From NCBI GenBank assembly GCA_046351455.1, contig JAXLYM010000003.1:434001-498000 (forward strand): a stretch of 64,000 nucleotides of DNA. The letters are read 5' to 3'. The DNA is from JADJRH01 sp046351455 (GTDB lineage: Bacteria > Myxococcota_A > Polyangia > Polyangiales > Polyangiaceae). Positions 18,592 to 27,830 of the stretch are shown here, one piece after another (within the stretch, counting starts at the first letter, position 1; each line of letters begins with the position of its first letter). A model generated the notes under the pieces. That model saw only the letters and a list, made by a program, of their open reading frames with translations. It had not been told where the DNA came from and ran no database searches. The translations under genes and the position numbers were made by a program.

Positions 18592-20852
18592 AGCGCGCCT
18601 TTCACCAGGAAATCGGCGCGCACCTGCGGCACCTCGGGGTCGCCCGTCATGCCGGCGAAGCGGCCGCAGCCCGTGACGATGTCGCCCGGCGCGAACGGCG
18701 CCTGCATGCCGACCGCGAGCTCCACGAGGCACGGCCCCGCGTCCCCCACGGACTCGGGCTTGGTGCCGGCCGGGAGCGCGGGACACGAAGGCCCGCCGAA
18801 GCCGCGCAGGCGCATCACCGTCACCTGATCGGCGCCCTTCGTCTCGATCACGAGGCCGGAGACCATCGCGTTCTTGCCGACCTTGCTCTTCGGATCGGAG
18901 GCGAGGTCGGGCAGCGTGAGAGGCGATTTCGAGGCGAATTCGCGGGCGGTTTGCTCCAGGCTGTCGACGCGTCGCACGTCGATCTTCACGATGCGCGGCG
19001 CCATGCCTTGCCCTTGTGCGCGCACGGAGATCTGGGTTGCGCCGACGGCCGACACGTTCATCACGTGCGCGAAGCTCCCGTCCGGACGGAGCGGGATCGC
19101 GTGCGGTCCGGCGAACAGCTCCACGCCCTTCGCGGTGCGGCCGGCGAGCACGAAGCTCTCCTTGTCGGTGACGACCGCGGGGCCGGGCGCGTTGATGCGC
19201 AGCGTGGTGATCGGCACCGAGACGTGCAGCGTGCCCTGCTCCGGCGAGCCTCCGGGAGGCGTCACGACGTAGGGGATTTTGCGGCTCAACGTGCGCGGCT
19301 CGTCGCTCTCGCCGGTGACCGCCTCGGACACGTCGAGCGCGTCGATCGCGCGGCCGGCGACGAGCGGGACCGTCTTGCCGTCGAGCACGACGGAGGTGCC
19401 GTCCTGCGCCTCGACGACCACCTGGATCGCGGGGCGTTCGCCGCGCAGCGTCGCGAGATCCGTCGTCACGCGGTACGGCAGGTGGACGCGCACGGACGTC
19501 GACTCGTCCTTGCCGTTGCCGGGCCGGTCGATGACGACTTCGAGCTTGCTCTCGCCGAGCGGGAGCGTGACGGGCACGAACGCGTGGTGCGCGGCGATCG
19601 TCGAGGTCGAGGAGCCGACGCGAACCACGGTGGAATCCGGGCAAGTCGTGCACTCGATGTCGAGGCCGTCGCGCCCTTCCGCGTCGACGGAGGGCCGCAC
19701 GGTGACGGCGCCGCGCCCCGGCCACAGCACGACGACGAGCACCGCGACGAGCGCGATCACGCCGCCCGCGATCGCGAGGATGCCGGTGCGGTTCGGCGTG
19801 ACGCCCTTCTTGGGGGGCGCGACGACGAGCCGACGATCGAGCTGGTTCTTCTTGCGAGCGGGCCGCTCCGGCTCACGGACGCCCGGCACCTTGCGCGCAG
19901 CGAGGGGCGGCGCGGTGGCCCCGAGCTCCGGCGCGTTGCGGGGCCGCACGCCGGCGACCGCGGGCGCAGGCGCGCTGCGTGGCTGCGATGCGCGCGCGGG
20001 CGGAACGGGCCCGGCTGCGGCGCTCGATGCGTCACCGAGGACGCGCGTCGGCAACGTGGTGGCGCCGCCGCCTGCGGTGGCGGACGGGCTCGACGGGGGC
20101 GGCGCGCCGGGGGAGGCGGCGGTCGATCTCGCCTCCGGAGGGAGCTGCCGCGCGGTGGCTTCCTGCGCGGCGAATCCGCTGCCGGGCATCGAGACGCCGA
20201 CGAGCGTGCGCGCGGCTGGATCGGCGGACGGCGGCGGACGGGGCCCCGCGATGCGAGGCGCCGGGAGCGCGCGGGGGTCTTGCGGATTCGGGTCGACGTT
20301 CGTGCGCTCGTCCGGCCGCGGCATGCCGACGAGCGTGTTCGCGGAGGGAGCGCCGGCGGCGCCTGCGCGGATGACCTCTTCGAAGCCGGCGGGCATGCCG
20401 ACCGCGGTCGCGGCCATCATGTTGGCCATCGCGGTGGCGCCGAGCGGAGCGTTGCGCGTCCCCGCGAGCGGCGCGTTCGGGCCCTGCGCGTGCGGTGCGT
20501 TCGGCGCGTGCGCGGGCGGAAACGCCGACGGTGAAGGCGGGTGCGGCGACGTGGGGCCGAGGGGCGGCGCGGGGTGGTGTGGGGCGGCGGGGCTGAGCGC
20601 GCGACCGTGCGGGTGCGACGCGGTCGCTTCGCCGGGGCGGCCGGCCGGTGCGTTCGGCGGCGCTTCTCCGGGGCCTTTTTGCCAGACGAGGGTGCTCGCG
20701 ATGTCGTCGACCTCGGGCGAACCGGGGCGCGCGCCGCCTTGGGGCTGCGCGTTCATCGTGATGGCGGACGGAGCGACGACGAGCGGCGCACCACACCGCG
20801 GACAGGTGACGGCACCGTTCGGCACGAGCTGCGCGCACCGCGGGCAATGCAT
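18588..20852 (-). CDS. Zinc-ribbon, Pro/Ala-rich single-pass membrane protein
   Basis: 754 residues. The N-terminus is a double CxxC zinc ribbon (MHCPRCAQLVPNGAVTCPRC). Residues 30-330 are low-complexity Pro/Ala/Gly sequence with repeated short motifs (NTLVGMP, RTLVGVSM, ATLPTRVLG). A basic patch precedes one membrane helix (GILAIAGGVIALVAVLVVVLW, about 375-395), followed by a 350-residue extracytoplasmic region of beta-rich segments with Cys pairs (IECTTCPD; GPSCPAL, PCLVEL). Function unknown. The four-base overlap with the kinase gene, and the shared zinc-ribbon plus single-helix layout, make it a probable partner or substrate of that kinase; the Thr in the repeated LVG motifs are candidate phosphosites (inference). 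Confidence 0.72.
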
Positions 20853-20955
20853 GGGAGGCGAACAATAGCCGACCGTGGTCGCCGCGCGGTAGCGCCGCGT
20901 GCGCGTGCGCTGAAAGTTCGGGCACGCGGCGGCGGATCACGCAAACGGGGCGCGC

Positions 20956-22185
20956 TCATTTTCGAGGGTTCGCCGCGAGGATGCGCGCTACCAGATCCGG
21001 GTCCACCTCGACGGTGCCGGTGGAGAGGCGCGCGGGCGGCGCGGCGTCGGTGCGGGGGCTCTCGGGGGTGCGCTCCGGCGCGGCGAGCTCTTGCCAGAGC
21101 GGCTCGGTGAGCGGTTCGCCGGTCTGCGGGTTGAAGCGGATCCACCGGCCATTCGCGGATCGCGCGGGCGGCGCGGCGGGCGGAGAAGACCGCGCGGCGG
21201 GCGGCGTTGGGCCTTGTTTGCGCGCGTCGAACGGGAGCGAGGAGCGCAGCAGCTTCGAGATGTCGATGTCGGCGGTCTCGGAGGTGAGCGGCGTCCCGAG
21301 CACGCTCCGGGCAGCGGCGGGAGGCGCAGAAACAGGCTCGGAAACAGGGGACTTCGACGAGATCGATGGTGCGGACGGCTTGAGATAGCTCGGCACCTCG
21401 GGCGGCGGCACGATGGCCGGCGGCGCGACGATCGGCGCGACGGCGGGTGTCGGCGCGGGAGCAGCGACTGGCGCGTTCGGCGGCGGTGCGATGGCTGGTC
21501 CGTCGAGGAGAGCGCGCGCCCCGAGCAAGTGGCGAAGATGGGCGAGCGCGTCGCGATAGGCGCTCTCCTTGGGATCCGGAATCCGGGGGATCGCGCGGAG
21601 GAGCCAGCCAGTCTCTTCCAGCGTGACGCACGAAAACCCTTGCGGAAGCGTGGGAACGGGCCCCATCCGAAGAGGCAGGAACGTGAGCCAAGCGGCGCGG
21701 ACATGCGATGAGGAGGGCGGTTCTTCGATGAGCGCGCCGGGGACGCCTCGCGCGGCGTCGAGAGAAAGGGAGCGGATCAACGCGCCGAGGAGCCGTTCGG
21801 CGAGCGCGGGGGCGTCCTGCTCCTTCGCGAGGGTGGAGTCGAAGGACAGCTCCAGAGTGATTCCCGGCGACATCGCGAGGCCCTTCGGAGAGGGTGCTTT
21901 CTCGTTCGGAGATGCCGAGCTCTCGTTTGTGGGCGGGGTTTTCTCGGTGGGTCGCAGCGAGACGCCGACGGAGAGTCGAGCGGAGTCGCGTCCGTTCCGC
22001 GCGCCGAGGAGAGTCACCCGATGCGTCGGCAATCCCGGCACAACCTCGCTGGGCCGTTTCGGCCCCGAGATCCGAAGCGCCCTCTCGATCGGACCGGCCG
22101 AATAAACGGGCGTTCGCTCACGCGCGGTCTTCGGGAGGGTCCATCGGAGATCGGGCGGAAGGATGGGCCGCAGCGCCGAGATCAC
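20956..22185 (-). CDS. Hypothetical Pro-rich cytosolic protein near the VgrG locus
   Basis: 409 residues, not recognised. Residues 1-215 look globular (PPDLRWTLPKTARERTPVYS, HVRAAWLTFLPLRMGPVP). Residues 225-350 are a Pro/Ala/Ser linker. The end is a short conserved-looking piece (RWIRFNPQTGEPLTEPLW). There is no signal peptide or membrane helix. The start is a GTG at 22185 preceded directly by GGGAG, too close for an ideal ribosome site, so the real start may differ. It lies downstream of the vgrG/membrane-protein pair on the same strand after a 135-base gap, so a type VI secretion link is possible but rests on position only. Confidence 0.55.
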   Translation of the reverse strand: MISALRPILPPDLRWTLPKTARERTPVYSAGPIERALRISGPKRPSEVVPGLPTHRVTLLGARNGRDSARLSVGVSLRPTEKTPPTNESSASPNEKAPSPKGLAMSPGITLELSFDSTLAKEQDAPALAERLLGALIRSLSLDAARGVPGALIEEPPSSSHVRAAWLTFLPLRMGPVPTLPQGFSCVTLEETGWLLRAIPRIPDPKESAYRDALAHLRHLLGARALLDGPAIAPPPNAPVAAPAPTPAVAPIVAPPAIVPPPEVPSYLKPSAPSISSKSPVSEPVSAPPAAARSVLGTPLTSETADIDISKLLRSSLPFDARKQGPTPPAARSSPPAAPPARSANGRWIRFNPQTGEPLTEPLWQELAAPERTPESPRTDAAPPARLSTGTVEVDPDLVARILAANPRK

Positions 22186-22320
22186 CTCCCAAACGGCCGC
22201 CGCGGCATAAAAAAAGCGGAGTCCAGAGTGGCAGTCCGGAAGCCGGTCAATCGAACGATCGGGGCCATCGAGAGGCTCCTTGTCATCGGTCAGGAGGCCG
22301 TATTGAAAGGAAACAGCACA

Positions 22321-23151
22321 TCACGACTTGTCCTCTCCGCTCGGTGAAGAGATGGAGACACCGCCATGGCGGAGCAAGTCCAGCGCCATCGTCTGTTGTA
22401 CTGCCGCTGAGAGCGAGCCCCGGGGGAAGATCACTCTCCTCGTTCCGCCATCTTCGAAGGAAAGCGAGAGGCCGTCTTCATCCGGTGCTGCGTGCGTGAT
22501 CCGAAGCCTGAGGGCCGTGCGCCCGCGGGGAGCCGCGTTCAGATCCAGAAAACACCCCTCCTTGGCGACGTCGATGGAGTACCAGGGACTATCAAGGAGC
22601 AGCCAGAGGAAGCAAATCAGGATGGCAAAGAACGCTGCGGGGAGAAGATAGAAATTCGAATGAGAGGATTTCACGACGTACCAGACGAGCGCCGCCCACG
22701 CCCCGTACTGGAGTAACATCGCCGGGCGCCGGAGCGGGTGAGGCTCCAGCGGATCGCAGCAAAGAAGGCGACCTTCGCCGAGCTCCGTCCCGGTTCCACC
22801 GGCGGTCTCCACGACAGCCCCGTACGGCAACTCCGGATGAGAGATGAACCAGTAACGACATCCCGACGGAGTGACGACATCCACGTACTTCGCGGCTGCG
22901 CCTCCACCGATCGACTCGTAGATTCTCGAACCGAACGCGTACCATGAGAACACCGCTGGAAGGACTCCCAACCCGATGACTGGCCAGAACGCGGTGAACG
23001 GTCCCCCCAGCGCATCGTAGAAGATCGCCGGTACGTACACCACCACGAACAACGCCAACCAGGCCCCGAAGAAGAAAGGGGCACGCCCAGGCGTCGGAGG
23101 GACGTGAATGATCTTCCGCTGTTCCACGTTGTCCCGATGAGCCTTGTTCAC
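22321..23151 (-). CDS. Four-helix membrane protein coupled to VgrG (candidate immunity or accessory protein)
   Basis: 276 residues from a GTG at 23151 that overlaps the vgrG stop (GTGA). It has two hydrophobic hairpins: FFFGAWLALFVVVYVPAIFYD with FWPVIGLGVLPAVFSWYAF (about 25-75), and MLLQYGAWAALVWYVV with FYLLPAAFFAILICFLWLLL (about 150-200). Between and after them are soluble beta-rich parts. No family is recognised. A small polytopic membrane protein translated with an extended VgrG is the usual place for an immunity protein against a membrane- or periplasm-acting effector; a chaperone or adaptor role is the alternative. The gene is visibly less GC-rich than the chromosome around it. Confidence 0.6.
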   Translation of the reverse strand: MNKAHRDNVEQRKIIHVPPTPGRAPFFFGAWLALFVVVYVPAIFYDALGGPFTAFWPVIGLGVLPAVFSWYAFGSRIYESIGGGAAAKYVDVVTPSGCRYWFISHPELPYGAVVETAGGTGTELGEGRLLCCDPLEPHPLRRPAMLLQYGAWAALVWYVVKSSHSNFYLLPAAFFAILICFLWLLLDSPWYSIDVAKEGCFLDLNAAPRGRTALRLRITHAAPDEDGLSLSFEDGGTRRVIFPRGSLSAAVQQTMALDLLRHGGVSISSPSGEDKS

Positions 23152-26100
23152 AGATCCATCGCCTCGTCGAGCAGCTCTTCCGTGGCGAAGGACAGACGCT
23201 CCCAGACATCTTGATCCGGGGGAACGAGGGGGGCGCCGTCCACACGGCAGGGGCCGCTCGCATCCCAACCTTTCGTCCACTTCCTCCCGGCGGTAGCGCC
23301 CCAACGCCAATGCAGGTGCAGACAGTCGTGAGCACAGAACGGCGCCATGACGATGTCGTCGAGGCGCCATCGGCTTCGATCCTCAATCGGGTACCGAGGG
23401 AAGTTGAACGCGGTGTTGTCGATCACCGCCGAGACATGCATGAGACGCAGCCGAGGCGCCATGTGAACATTGTCGAACATGCCTTGTCGTGGCTGCTTGC
23501 GGACGATGCACTCTTCCTCCGGCGGATCCGAGTAGCCCAGCCCCACTGCTGCCGGTTTGATCACCACTTCACGCCGCACCAAAGGAACGGCGCTGTCCCG
23601 CCTATCGCGCCGATCAAGGCGGACGATGTGGTACTTCCTGGTCCCCTCTCGTCGATAAGGGTCGACCATGTAATAGTAGAACATGTTCGACCAATAGGGG
23701 AGCGGAACGACGGCATTCACGTCCCTGTTTGCGTCAGTGACCAGCAAGCTCCCGATATCCTGCGTCCATCCGTCGTAAGGTGGTTTACAGCAGCTCGCGC
23801 TCATGTCCCGCTCGTCTTCGTGCCACCGGGAGAGCGTCTCCGGCCGATCGATGTGCGCCGAGGCTGAGACGAGCTCCACCGGGACAGTGGCGCTGACCAG
23901 CAAGTGCGGGTAGCAGCGAGCAAACCCTACCACGGCGCCCGGCTCAAAATCGGCCCGTTCGCAGCATGTAGCGAAGGAGAAGACCACCATCACTCGCGCA
24001 GGCTCGGTGTCGACGTCCACGGTGTCTCCCACCGCGCCGTCGATCCCGCCGGGCTGAGCACAGCGATTCGTTCCGCCTTCGGAATGCTCGGGCCAGAAAT
24101 CAGCACCTCTCAGAGCTCGGACCCCCCAGATATCTCCTTCGATGGAGGGCAGCGGGTGATCCGGTTGGCCATCTCCCCGCGGTGGGTCAGTGTTGCTGTC
24201 GGGCACTGTTCCGAGCTCCTTGACTGCGCGAGACATCTCGCGGAGCTCGTCACGTAGCTTCGGATCGTGGACCTTTTCGAAATCGGTCTTGAGGACTTGC
24301 CCCGTGGTTGGATCGATATCGAACACGAACACTGCAACAATGCTGGTGTCCAGGTTCGCCTGCAGCCGCCACAAGATGGATCCGTCCTCGGGTAAGGAGC
24401 CGCGGTTGACCCGAAAAGCCCACAAAACATGCTCCTTGGTGAGCGGCAGCATCACCTCTCCCCCGGCCTGGAATTGGACTCGAACCTCTGGTTTGTGCAG
24501 ACCACCAGGTTCTTCAAGGCCCCAAGCGATCCTGTCCGCGACCTGGTGCCCCACGTAGTCCGCGTCGTGGACTCTGCAATACACGCTACCGACCTCCGCG
24601 GGCCTCGCGGGGTCGTAGGAGAACGCCCAAAGGGGCTGCATCTCCCGATCGTCGCCCGCGATCGCCGCCGCGCGCGAGCCCGCGACGCTCGACACCGCAC
24701 CTCCTCCGACCGACACCGAAGAGGGGCCGCTCACCGTCCACGTCTGCGCGCCGTCCACCCGCAGCGACTCGGCGCCTCGCACCACCACGTCGCGGCTGCC
24801 CGCGATCGTCACCGACTGGTCCTTTCCGATCGTCTGACGATGATCCACCATCACCGTCTCCGTCAGGTTCCGCTCCGCGCGGATCGCGAACAGCTCGCCT
24901 CCCTTGGCGTCGTCGAACAAGATCTCGTTGTATCCGCCGCCCCCCGGCGTGCTCTGCGTCCGGATGCCGCTCTTCGTGCGGTTCTCGGGCAACGGGCTCG
25001 GGACAGGGTGCGTCGCGTCGGGGACACAGCCCACCACCACGGGCCTGTCCGGGTCGCCGCCGAGGAAGCTGACGAGGACCTCCATGCCGATCCGCGGCAC
25101 GAACTGGAAGCCCCACCCGCCGCCGGACCAGGCCTGCGCGACGCGGATCCAGCACGACGAGCGCTCGTCGTTCTTGCCCTCTCGGTCCCAGCGGAATTGC
25201 ACCTTGACTCGACCGTACGCGTCCGTGTTAATCTCTTGCCCCTCGGGCCCCGTGACGACCGCCGTCTCCATCACCTGGCGCATCTGCCGCGGCCTGCGCG
25301 CCGGGCGCAAAACAGCGCTCGCCGGGATCGCCCGGAAGCGGTTCTCGTAGATGGGACGGCCCTCCTTCGCGGTCTCCGGCGAGGCGCCGCGGTGCTCGAT
25401 CTCGGTCACCGCGTACTCCCCGTCGTGACTGGCCATCTCGTGCTCTTCGAGGGCGAATCGGCGGCCGCACGCGAGGCGCACGCACTGGCTCTCTCCACGC
25501 GCGACGTCGGCCTCCCGGCGGAGCTGCGAGAGCGCCGTCTCCTCCAGCCGCTGCTCGGATTCGGCCTCGGCAAACTCGCTGTGATGCTCGTACACCTCCG
25601 CCTTCACCGAGGCGATGCTCCCGCCTCCGACATCCACCTTCGCAGAGGCCCGGAGCGGCGTCAGCGGGCGCTGGAAATCATGGTCCCTCCGCTCGTACAC
25701 GAGGGGCGCCGCCGCGTGCGCGCGCGTGAACGAGGTGACGTGCCGCTCCTCCTGCGTGAGGGCCGCACCACCATGGACCACTCGGTACACGAGACGTGGG
25801 TCGCCGTCGATGGGCAGGTACCGCGCGCGGTCCCCGATCACCACCTCTTCGGGCGCGTCCGCCGTCACCTCCTCTCCGGCGTGCTCGAAGCGGTAGAAGG
25901 CGCCGACCTCCGCGAGCACGCGCTCCACGAATTCGAGGTCCGTCTCCTCGTACTGCACGCAATACGCCCGCGGCGCATAGGCCTGCTCCGTCTCCCACCG
26001 GACCGGGATCATGGCCTCTCCGAGGACGGCGTTCACGATCTCGATCACCGTGCGGTCCTGGAAAATGCGGCTGTTCCGGCGATGGCGCAGGAGCGCGAGG

Positions 26101-26396
26101 CGCGGCACGATCCGGATCTCCCACGCGGCGCGATCGTGGAGGTGCCGGCCCGCGGACCGCACCCGCGACACCACACCTCGAATCACGCGGGCGCCGGCCG
26201 CACCATGAATCACGAGGCGCGCCGCGCGGCCGATCCCGTCCGCCCCGAGCCGCCCCTCACCTTCGTCCCGCGACGCCGCCGTGACGTCGATCGCGTACGG
26301 GCGCGACAGCCTCTCCCGCCCGCGGAGCGCGACGACGCGCAGCGCTCTCTCCTCGAAACCAGCCACGAACAGCTCGAACGAACCCACGAAGCTCAC
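23148..26396 (-). CDS. vgrG: Type VI secretion VgrG spike with a ~450-residue C-terminal extension
   Basis: 1082 residues. The GTG at 26396 has GGGAGG upstream and precedes the expected N-terminus (SFVGSFELFVAGFEERALRVV). Residues 1-400 match the gp27/gp44-like part (DVTAASRDEGEGRLG, CVQYEETDLEFVERVLAEVG). Residues about 375-520 match the OB/needle region (DAYGRVKVQFRWDREGK, WGFQFVPRIGMEVLVSFLGGDPDRPVV), followed by repeats of the gp5-like needle (RNLTETVMVDHRQTIGKDQ). From about 620 a novel extension follows (WAFSYDPARPAEVGSVYCRV and on), ending near residues 1017-1032 in APFCAHDCLHLHWRW, a His/Cys cluster suited to binding metal. The spike punctures target cells; the extension is the likely delivered effector. 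No other T6SS genes are in the window. Confidence 0.88.
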   Translation of the reverse strand: MSFVGSFELFVAGFEERALRVVALRGRERLSRPYAIDVTAASRDEGEGRLGADGIGRAARLVIHGAAGARVIRGVVSRVRSAGRHLHDRAAWEIRIVPRLALLRHRRNSRIFQDRTVIEIVNAVLGEAMIPVRWETEQAYAPRAYCVQYEETDLEFVERVLAEVGAFYRFEHAGEEVTADAPEEVVIGDRARYLPIDGDPRLVYRVVHGGAALTQEERHVTSFTRAHAAAPLVYERRDHDFQRPLTPLRASAKVDVGGGSIASVKAEVYEHHSEFAEAESEQRLEETALSQLRREADVARGESQCVRLACGRRFALEEHEMASHDGEYAVTEIEHRGASPETAKEGRPIYENRFRAIPASAVLRPARRPRQMRQVMETAVVTGPEGQEINTDAYGRVKVQFRWDREGKNDERSSCWIRVAQAWSGGGWGFQFVPRIGMEVLVSFLGGDPDRPVVVGCVPDATHPVPSPLPENRTKSGIRTQSTPGGGGYNEILFDDAKGGELFAIRAERNLTETVMVDHRQTIGKDQSVTIAGSRDVVVRGAESLRVDGAQTWTVSGPSSVSVGGGAVSSVAGSRAAAIAGDDREMQPLWAFSYDPARPAEVGSVYCRVHDADYVGHQVADRIAWGLEEPGGLHKPEVRVQFQAGGEVMLPLTKEHVLWAFRVNRGSLPEDGSILWRLQANLDTSIVAVFVFDIDPTTGQVLKTDFEKVHDPKLRDELREMSRAVKELGTVPDSNTDPPRGDGQPDHPLPSIEGDIWGVRALRGADFWPEHSEGGTNRCAQPGGIDGAVGDTVDVDTEPARVMVVFSFATCCERADFEPGAVVGFARCYPHLLVSATVPVELVSASAHIDRPETLSRWHEDERDMSASCCKPPYDGWTQDIGSLLVTDANRDVNAVVPLPYWSNMFYYYMVDPYRREGTRKYHIVRLDRRDRRDSAVPLVRREVVIKPAAVGLGYSDPPEEECIVRKQPRQGMFDNVHMAPRLRLMHVSAVIDNTAFNFPRYPIEDRSRWRLDDIVMAPFCAHDCLHLHWRWGATAGRKWTKGWDASGPCRVDGAPLVPPDQDVWERLSFATEELLDEAMDL

Positions 26397-26598
26397 AAGA
26401 CGACCTCCCGATGCTCGGCCCGAGGCGCGGCATCCCCGGCGAAGATCTCCGCCGGTACACTGACCACATCCTCGCACGGTTCGCCGCCCCTGAGAAGCCC
26501 TGTCGGAAGGACCGCGCACAAAGGGCCTTGACATTTCGATGTCGACTCGTCTTGTCTGACGTCCCCCCACCTTTTCCGCCTCCGAGGAGACACCGCCC

Positions 26599-27135
26599 AT
26601 GAGCAGCCCGAGCGCCTCCCGACTGCACCACACCGCGTACGTGACGAAGGATCTGGAGAAGACGCGCGCCTTCTACGAAGACCTCATCGGGCTGCCCCTC
26701 GTCGCGACCTGGTGCGAGGCCGACGTGCTGTTCGGGGAGCTGCGCACGTACTGCCACTGTTTCTTCGGCCTCTCGGACGGGAGCGCGCTCGCGTTCTTCC
26801 AGTTCGCGAGCCAGAAAGACGACGACCTCTTCAATCCGCAGCTCACCCCCTCTCCGTTCCGCCACATCGCGCTCAACATCGATCGTGCGTCGCAGGACGC
26901 CGTCGCCGCGCGGCTGAGAGCGGCCGGATACGCGGAGCCGCAGACCTACGTGCTGGAGCATGGCTATTGCCGCTCGCTCTACGTGGAGGACCCGAATGGC
27001 ATGCTCGTGGAGCTGACGGCCGACGCGCCGGAGGCCACGGCGAAGGAGGTCGTGCAGATGAAGCGCGACACCGCCCGCTCGGAGCTCCAGCGCTGGCTCG
27101 CGGGCGATCACACGTCCAACAACACCTATCGATGA
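26599..27135 (+). CDS. VOC-superfamily (glyoxalase/dioxygenase-type) protein
   Basis: 178 residues with the beta-alpha-beta-beta-beta repeat of the vicinal oxygen chelate fold: RLHHTAYVTKDLEKTRAFYEDLIGL at the N-terminus, PFRHIALNID in the middle and SLYVEDPNGMLVELT near 130. His11, the RHIAL His and the final Glu in VELT are the expected metal ligands. Family reactions include glyoxalase, extradiol dioxygenase and isomerase chemistry; the substrate cannot be told. It starts at ATG 26599, about 200 bases from the divergent vgrG start, and its stop overlaps the next ATG (ATGA at 27132-27135), so it leads a three-gene operon with a deacetylase and an FAH-family hydrolase that together suggest small-molecule catabolism. 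Confidence 0.82.
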   Translation: MSSPSASRLHHTAYVTKDLEKTRAFYEDLIGLPLVATWCEADVLFGELRTYCHCFFGLSDGSALAFFQFASQKDDDLFNPQLTPSPFRHIALNIDRASQDAVAARLRAAGYAEPQTYVLEHGYCRSLYVEDPNGMLVELTADAPEATAKEVVQMKRDTARSELQRWLAGDHTSNNTYR

Positions 27136-27830
27136 CGCGGATCACCCTCTCTTTCGACAACGGGCCGGATCCCGCGGTGACGCCGCGCGTGCTCGATATC
27201 CTGCGGGATCGGGGCCTCTTCGCGCACTTCTTCGTCCTCGGCAAACACGTGGCCACGGACGAGGGACGGAGCCTCGTGGAGCGCATCGTCCGCGAGGGTC
27301 ACCTCGTGGGCAATCACTCGTACACGCACGAAATCCCGCTCGGCAAGGACACCCGGCCCGACGCGATCGAGAAGGAGATCGTCGCGACGGACGCGCTGCT
27401 CACGCCGATCGTCCCCGGGGAGAAGCGGTTTCGGCCCTTCGGCGGCGGCGGCGCGATCGGACCGCACCTGTTCCGGAAGGACGTGATTGACCACCTCGCG
27501 GCCCACCAGTACACCGTCGTCCTCTGGAACAGCGTGCCTCGCGACTGGGAGGATCCCATCGGCTGGGTCGTCCGCGCGCTTGCGGACGCGACCCGTCGGG
27601 ACCATACCGTGGTCGTGCTGCACGACATCCCGAACGCCTGCGAGGGTGGGCTCCCGGCCTTTCTGGACGAGGCGCGCGCCCGAGGGTGGCAGTTCACGCT
27701 GGACTTGCCGGAGGAGCACACTCCGCTCCTCCGCGGCGACATCATCGCAGACATGGGCCCCCTCACCGCAGGCGGGGCCGACACGAACGACGACGACGCG
27801 CCAGACTCGGCGCCTCTGGAGGATGAATGA
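27132..27830 (+). CDS. Polysaccharide-deacetylase (NodB-fold) family protein
   Basis: 232 residues from ATG 27132 (ATGA overlap upstream and downstream). NodB motif 1 reads SFDNGPDP, so the catalytic-base Asp is kept while the second, metal-binding Asp is Asn. Motif 2 is intact as GNHSYTH (two His metal ligands). FRPFGGGGAIG and WNSVPRDWEDP fit motifs 3 and 4, and VVLHDIPN fits motif 5. No signal peptide, so the substrate is intracellular, unlike peptidoglycan or chitin deacetylases. Placed between VOC and FAH genes it more likely hydrolyses a C-N bond in a small molecule (the allantoinase/cyclic imide hydrolase-like branch). The Asp-to-Asn change is known in some members of the fold. Confidence 0.8.
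   Translation: MTRITLSFDNGPDPAVTPRVLDILRDRGLFAHFFVLGKHVATDEGRSLVERIVREGHLVGNHSYTHEIPLGKDTRPDAIEKEIVATDALLTPIVPGEKRFRPFGGGGAIGPHLFRKDVIDHLAAHQYTVVLWNSVPRDWEDPIGWVVRALADATRRDHTVVVLHDIPNACEGGLPAFLDEARARGWQFTLDLPEEHTPLLRGDIIADMGPLTAGGADTNDDDAPDSAPLEDE

Noticed and set aside
19279..20868. Long plus-strand ORF of 529 codons opposite the zinc-ribbon gene
   Set aside because: It is antisense to a gene with a clear zinc ribbon, membrane helix and coupled neighbour; such mirror frames are common at this GC content, and its translation has no recognisable motif.
24429..26531. Plus-strand 700-codon ORF opposite vgrG
   Set aside because: The minus strand carries a textbook VgrG; the plus frame is Arg/His-rich low-complexity sequence.
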